Source of the DNA: Streptomyces sp. NBC_01264
GTDB taxonomy: Bacteria; Actinomycetota; Actinomycetes; Streptomycetales; Streptomycetaceae
Length of the DNA: 64,000 nt
NCBI RefSeq assembly: GCF_026340675.1
Contig: NZ_JAPEOX010000001.1
Coordinates: 2,976,001 to 3,040,000, forward strand
Reading direction: 5' to 3'
A model generated the notes under the pieces. The model was not told the DNA's origin. It did not search any database and worked only from the letters and a program-made list of their open reading frames with translations. A program made the translations under genes and the position numbers. Of this stretch, positions 61,063 through 64,000 are shown in pieces. Position 1 is the stretch's first letter, and each line of letters opens with the position of its first letter.

Positions 61063-62109
61063 CCGGGTGACCGAGGACACCGGCATCATCCCGACGGGGT
61101 CGTACCGCACCCGCGCCCCCGGGTACGGGGCGTGCACCACCTGGCCGTTGCCGACGTACATGCCGACGTGGCTGGCGTCCGAGCGGTACGTCACCAGGTC
61201 CCCCGGGCGCGCCTCCGACAGGGAGACCCGCCGCCCGGCGTGCCGCTGCGCCTGCGAGGTGCGGGGCAGGGCGACGCCCGCCTGCCGGTACGACCACACC
61301 ATCAGTCCGGAGCAGTCGAAGCCGGAGGGGCCGGTGGAGCCCCAGACGTAGGGCCGCCCCACCGCGGACCGGGCCGCCATCACGGCGGTCATGGCGCGCC
61401 CGGACGAGGGCCCGGAGGCCGCGGCGTCGGGGAGGTCGGGCAGGGCGTCGGGGCGCCCGCCGGAGCGCGAAGCGCGGTCGAAGTCGGCGCGCTCCTGCGT
61501 GGGCATCGCGTTCAGCAGCCGACGCGCGGCGGCGAGCTTGGCGGTGACGGCGCGCTTCTCCTTCGCCACGTCGGCGCGCAGGGCGTCGAGTTCGGAGAGC
61601 TTGCGGGAGGCCTCCCGGCGTTCCTGGCCGAGTCGGCCCTGCTCGAAGCGCAGTTCGTCGAGCTGGCGGGCCTGCCGGCCGGTGAGCCGGTCGAGGGCGG
61701 AGGCCTTGGCGAGGTAGTCGTCGGGATCGTCGGAGAGCATCAGCTCGACGGCGGGGTCGATGCCGCCGGACCGGTACTGGGCTCCGGCGTAGGCGCCGAG
61801 CACCCCGCGCATGGTGTTGATGCGGTCCTGTCCGCGGGCCACCGCGTCCTGGATCCGGTCGACTTCGGTGCGGAGCCGGCCGGCTCGCTCGCCCGCCTGG
61901 TTGAAGCGTTCGGTGGCCTGTTCGGCCTCTTCGAAGAGCCGGTCGACCTGGGCGCGGGTGCCCGCGGAGGGCTCCTGCGGGAGCCCGGGGGCCGCACCGG
62001 CGGGTGCGCCCGACATGACGACCGCCGCTCCCGCCGCGGCGGCGGTGAGGACGGTGACCTTGGTGTTCCGGTCGAGGGCGCTGGGCCCGGACCGGCGATG
62101 GGACGCCAC
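61057..62109 (-). CDS. Secreted NlpC/P60 peptidoglycan hydrolase (first of pair)
   Basis: 350 residues. A Sec signal (hydrophobic VTVLTAAAAGAAVVMSG, cleavage near AGA-APG) is followed by a long Arg/Glu/Ala coiled coil (~50-215) and a C-terminal NlpC/P60 domain with catalytic C266 in GFDCSGLMVW, His in DASHVGMYVG and third residue His in VVHAPYPGA. It cleaves D-Glu-DAP bonds in stem peptides, like RipC (Rv2190c), the positional counterpart. GTG 62109 has GGAGGGAG 9 nt upstream. A second, similar gene lies just upstream. Confidence 0.92.
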   Translation of the reverse strand: MASHRRSGPSALDRNTKVTVLTAAAAGAAVVMSGAPAGAAPGLPQEPSAGTRAQVDRLFEEAEQATERFNQAGERAGRLRTEVDRIQDAVARGQDRINTMRGVLGAYAGAQYRSGGIDPAVELMLSDDPDDYLAKASALDRLTGRQARQLDELRFEQGRLGQERREASRKLSELDALRADVAKEKRAVTAKLAAARRLLNAMPTQERADFDRASRSGGRPDALPDLPDAAASGPSSGRAMTAVMAARSAVGRPYVWGSTGPSGFDCSGLMVWSYRQAGVALPRTSQAQRHAGRRVSLSEARPGDLVTYRSDASHVGMYVGNGQVVHAPYPGARVRYDPVGMMPVSSVTRP

Positions 62110-62363
62110 GTGAAACCGCTCCCTCCTGCTGAGCGGGACCCGGGTCCGCCCTCCGTGGACGGCCGTGTGCCGGGGTTCCGCGCTGGCAGACAGTAGCCGC
62201 GCGGGAGGGCACCGGCCAACGACCTCCGGTGGGCACACACAGTGACGCCCCGTCGGAGACGCAGGTCACCGGCGGGGCGTGTGGTCAGAGCGGGGCCTCG
62301 TAATTCGCCCGGATGGGCGGTGTACGGCGCGTCCCGACGGACCCTGTGCGCATGAGCGGGGCG

Positions 62364-63395
62364 TCAGCCGACGCGCACGCCGAACTGGAACGGCATGTTG
62401 TCGATCGATTCGTACTTGACGCCGCTGCGCGGGTTCGAGGCGTGCAGCACCGTGTTGCCGCCCGCGTACAGGCCGACGTGGTGCAGGTCGCCGTAGAAGA
62501 ACACCAGGTCGCCGGGCTGGAGCTGGCTCCTGCCGATCCGGGTGCCGTCGTTGATCTGCGTGAACGTGGTGCGCGATATCGACACGTTGGCCTGCTTGTA
62601 CGCCCACTGGGTCAGGCCCGAGCAGTCGAACGTGTTGGGGCCTTCGTGCCCGGATATGTACGCGCTGCCGATCTTGGTCTTGGCGGCGGCGAGGGCGGCG
62701 CCGGCCCGGCCGGAGGGCTTCACGTTGCCGAGGTCGGGAACGCGCTGGCCGGCACCGCGGCTGGCGCGGGAGTCGTCGTCCTTGATCTGCTGCCGCTCCT
62801 GGGCGGTCAGCGTGTTGAGCAGCGCCTGGGCCTCGGCGAGCTTGTCCTGGGACGCCTTCTTCTTGTCGCCGAGCTCCTTGCGGGTGGCGTCGAGGTCGGT
62901 GAGCTTGCCCGCGGCCTCCTGGCGCTGCTGCGCGAGGGTGCGCTGCTTGGCCTGGATCTTCTGGACCGCGTCGACTTGCTGACCGCTCAGCTGCTCCAGG
63001 GTGGAGGCCTTGTCGAGGTAGTTGTCCGGGTCGGCCGAGAGGAAGAGCGCGAGGGACTGGTCGATGCCGCCGCTGCGGTACTGGGCGCTGGCCATCGAAC
63101 CGAGCGTGCCGCGCAGGGTGTTGAGCTCGGCCTGGCCGCGGGCGACCTGGTCCTGGAGCTGCCCGATCTCGGTTTCGAGCTTGTCCTGGCGCTCCTGGGC
63201 CCCGTTGAACTTCTCGGTGGCCTGCTCCGCCTCTTCGTAGAGGGCGTCGACCTTGGCCTTGACCTCGTCCTTGGTCGGCTTGGCGGGAGCGGCGTTCGCG
63301 GCCTGCCCCGAGAGGACCACGGCGGCTGCCGCGGTGACGCCGAGCACGGTCGTGCGCATGCGGGTCGGCTGCTTGGGTCGACGGTGGGACGCCAC
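62364..63395 (-). CDS. Secreted NlpC/P60 peptidoglycan hydrolase (second of pair)
   Basis: 343 residues. The signal peptide (TTVLGVTAAAAVVLSGQAANA, cleavage after ANA) leads to a coiled-coil region (~45-215, Gln/Lys/Glu-rich) and the NlpC/P60 domain with C258 in TFDCSGLTQW, DLHHVGLYAG and NTVLHASNP. The two paralogues share the same layout, the YRSGGIDxxxxL and DPDxYLxKASxL motifs, so they arose by tandem duplication. GTG 63395 has AAGGAG 9 nt upstream. A 254-bp gap without recognisable features separates it from the other gene. Its ~275-bp upstream gap contains a 13-bp tandem repeat. Confidence 0.92.
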   Translation of the reverse strand: MASHRRPKQPTRMRTTVLGVTAAAAVVLSGQAANAAPAKPTKDEVKAKVDALYEEAEQATEKFNGAQERQDKLETEIGQLQDQVARGQAELNTLRGTLGSMASAQYRSGGIDQSLALFLSADPDNYLDKASTLEQLSGQQVDAVQKIQAKQRTLAQQRQEAAGKLTDLDATRKELGDKKKASQDKLAEAQALLNTLTAQERQQIKDDDSRASRGAGQRVPDLGNVKPSGRAGAALAAAKTKIGSAYISGHEGPNTFDCSGLTQWAYKQANVSISRTTFTQINDGTRIGRSQLQPGDLVFFYGDLHHVGLYAGGNTVLHASNPRSGVKYESIDNMPFQFGVRVG

Positions 63396-63428
63396 GAAGG
63401 CGAGCTCCTTCTTCCTAGAGCCGCCGAA

Positions 63429-63454
63429 GAACGCAATCCGTGAACGCAATCCGT
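63429..63454. repeat. Perfect 13-bp tandem repeat in the leader of the P60 gene
   Basis: GAACGCAATCCGT occurs twice head to tail (63429-63441, 63442-63454), 34 bp upstream of the GTG start. A promoter further upstream is possible (minus strand TTGAAC, 18 bp, TAGGGT, near 63550-63520). Confidence 0.85.
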
Positions 63455-63672
63455 CCTACAGACTCGGCGACACCTTCGCCATCACCCCGAATGAGTGAAC
63501 TACCGCACGAAGGTTTGACTGACCCTAGTGACCCTTCTGTGATCAGTTCAAATCCTGTCGGCAAAAAAATCGCCCTCCGACCAGGTTCTTTACCTACAGT
63601 GCACGCTCCGTGCTGGTGACTTGACGTTCCGTCCCCCCGATCACATGCCAATTCCGGCATATGTGCCAGCAG

Positions 63673-64000
63673 TTACGAAACGCGCGAAAGCCGCTTCAGC
63701 AGCAAGGCGGACGCCACCGGCCGGGCCCCGGCCTTGGCCACACCGTCGGCGACTTCCCGGTCGGTGGAGACCACGACCACCGGGCGGCCCGACGGTTCGG
63801 CGCGCACCAACTGACGGATCAGCTCGTCCGCCGTCACCCCCGCCTTCGAGAACAGCACCCGCACCCCGCGCGGCGGCGCGAGCAGCACGGGGGCCGCCAG
63901 CTCCGCCCCGTCGAAGACACAGGTCATCTCGGCGCCCGTCTGCGCGGCGAGCATCGACAGCCCGCCCAGCAGCCGCAGCCGCTGCTTCTCCAGCGGCATC
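63673..64000 (-). CDS. NYN-domain protein (YacP-like), C-terminal part only
   Basis: The last ~109 residues of a protein that continues beyond the window. MTCVFDGAELAAPVLLAPPRG and GVRVLFSKAGVTADELIRQLV with VVVVSTDREVADGVAKAGARPV fit the NYN/PIN-like nuclease fold of YacP (Rae1-type) proteins, with the Asp residues in CVFDG, TADEL and STDRE as probable metal ligands. The stop is TAA at 63675-63673. The internal ATG at 63999 is not thought to be the true start. In relatives the protein is longer with extra N-terminal regions. RNA cleavage or binding is an inference from the family. Confidence 0.85.
   Translation of the reverse strand, partial: MPLEKQRLRLLGGLSMLAAQTGAEMTCVFDGAELAAPVLLAPPRGVRVLFSKAGVTADELIRQLVRAEPSGRPVVVVSTDREVADGVAKAGARPVASALLLKRLSRVS

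Noticed and set aside
63396-63672. c-di-AMP (ydaO) riboswitch upstream of the P60 gene
   Set aside because: I could not find the conserved ydaO blocks by eye; kept only as something to test.

Overview
The window is about 72% GC by eye, with codon usage strongly biased to G/C in third position, frequent GTG starts, some TTG starts and many leaderless-looking starts. Its gene families are typical of Streptomyces: MoxR/DUF58/transglutaminase operon, DUF3040, SAV_6107-type HEPN protein, MacRS, ROK glucokinase, fused TrpE-TrpG behind a leader peptide. I read it as core chromosome of a Streptomyces or very close relative. I see no prophage, transposase, integrase, CRISPR array, tRNA or rRNA.

Layout. 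(1) 1-11.5 kb, minus strand: the division and cell-wall (dcw) operon rsmH-ftsL-ftsI-murE-murF-mraY-murD-ftsW-murG, mostly joined by 4-bp start/stop overlaps. No mraZ lies upstream of rsmH. (2) 11.6-17.2 kb, plus: beta-carbonic anhydrase, then MoxR ATPase, DUF58 protein and membrane transglutaminase. (3) 17.7-21.5 kb, minus: ABC ATPase, YhgE/Pip membrane protein and TetR regulator, with a perfect 26-bp operator-like palindrome upstream. (4) 21.7-27.8 kb: HEPN protein, methyltransferase, DUF3040 and DUF4126 proteins, a phytoene-desaturase-like oxidoreductase, a Tyr/Gln-rich membrane protein and metF. (5) 27.9-33.2 kb: thiE carrying a perfect in-frame 66-bp duplication, an Rv2175c-like DNA-binding protein, an FAD oxidoreductase and a TPP riboswitch driving thiO-thiS-thiG. 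(6) 33.5-38.6 kb: PASTA Ser/Thr kinase, endonuclease IV, a DUF4396 protein behind a CsoR-like copper operator, a sulfite-oxidase-like protein, bacterioferritin and its ferredoxin with iron boxes. (7) 38.7-44.5 kb: class II DAHP synthase, tryptophan attenuator plus fused anthranilate synthase, 2-hydroxyacid dehydrogenase and a phosphofructokinase with PPi-type signature residues. (8) 44.6-53.6 kb: MacR/MacS, PlsC, a lipase-like hydrolase, an EEP phosphatase, glucokinase, DUF5304, an ArsA-like ATPase and an SRPBCC protein. (9) 53.7-64 kb: metallophosphoesterase, acyl-CoA synthetase, Tat-exported cholesterol oxidase, PimB-like glycosyltransferase, a lipoprotein metallopeptidase, two NlpC/P60 hydrolases and the C-terminal part of a NYN-domain protein.

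How the genes fit together. Much of the order (murG through rsmH, DUF3040, metF-like, Rv2175c-like, PASTA kinase, DAHP synthase, PlsC, ArsA-like, SRPBCC, FadD, PimB-like, NlpC/P60) parallels M. tuberculosis Rv2153c-Rv2190c as I remember it, so this is an old actinobacterial envelope and division neighbourhood with lineage-specific inserts (thiamine genes, copper/iron genes, cholesterol oxidase).

The most unusual content lies outside the genes. There are at least three families of GC-rich palindromic intergenic elements: one with a CTCAAACGCCGG core in four gaps plus a partial copy, one that supplies stop codons to two genes, and one built on GGATCTTG. There are also several perfect short tandem duplications and a run of recognisable cis-regulatory sites: TPP riboswitch, trp attenuator, iron boxes, and TetR- and CsoR-type operators. 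All calls were made by reading the sequence; no database search was run.
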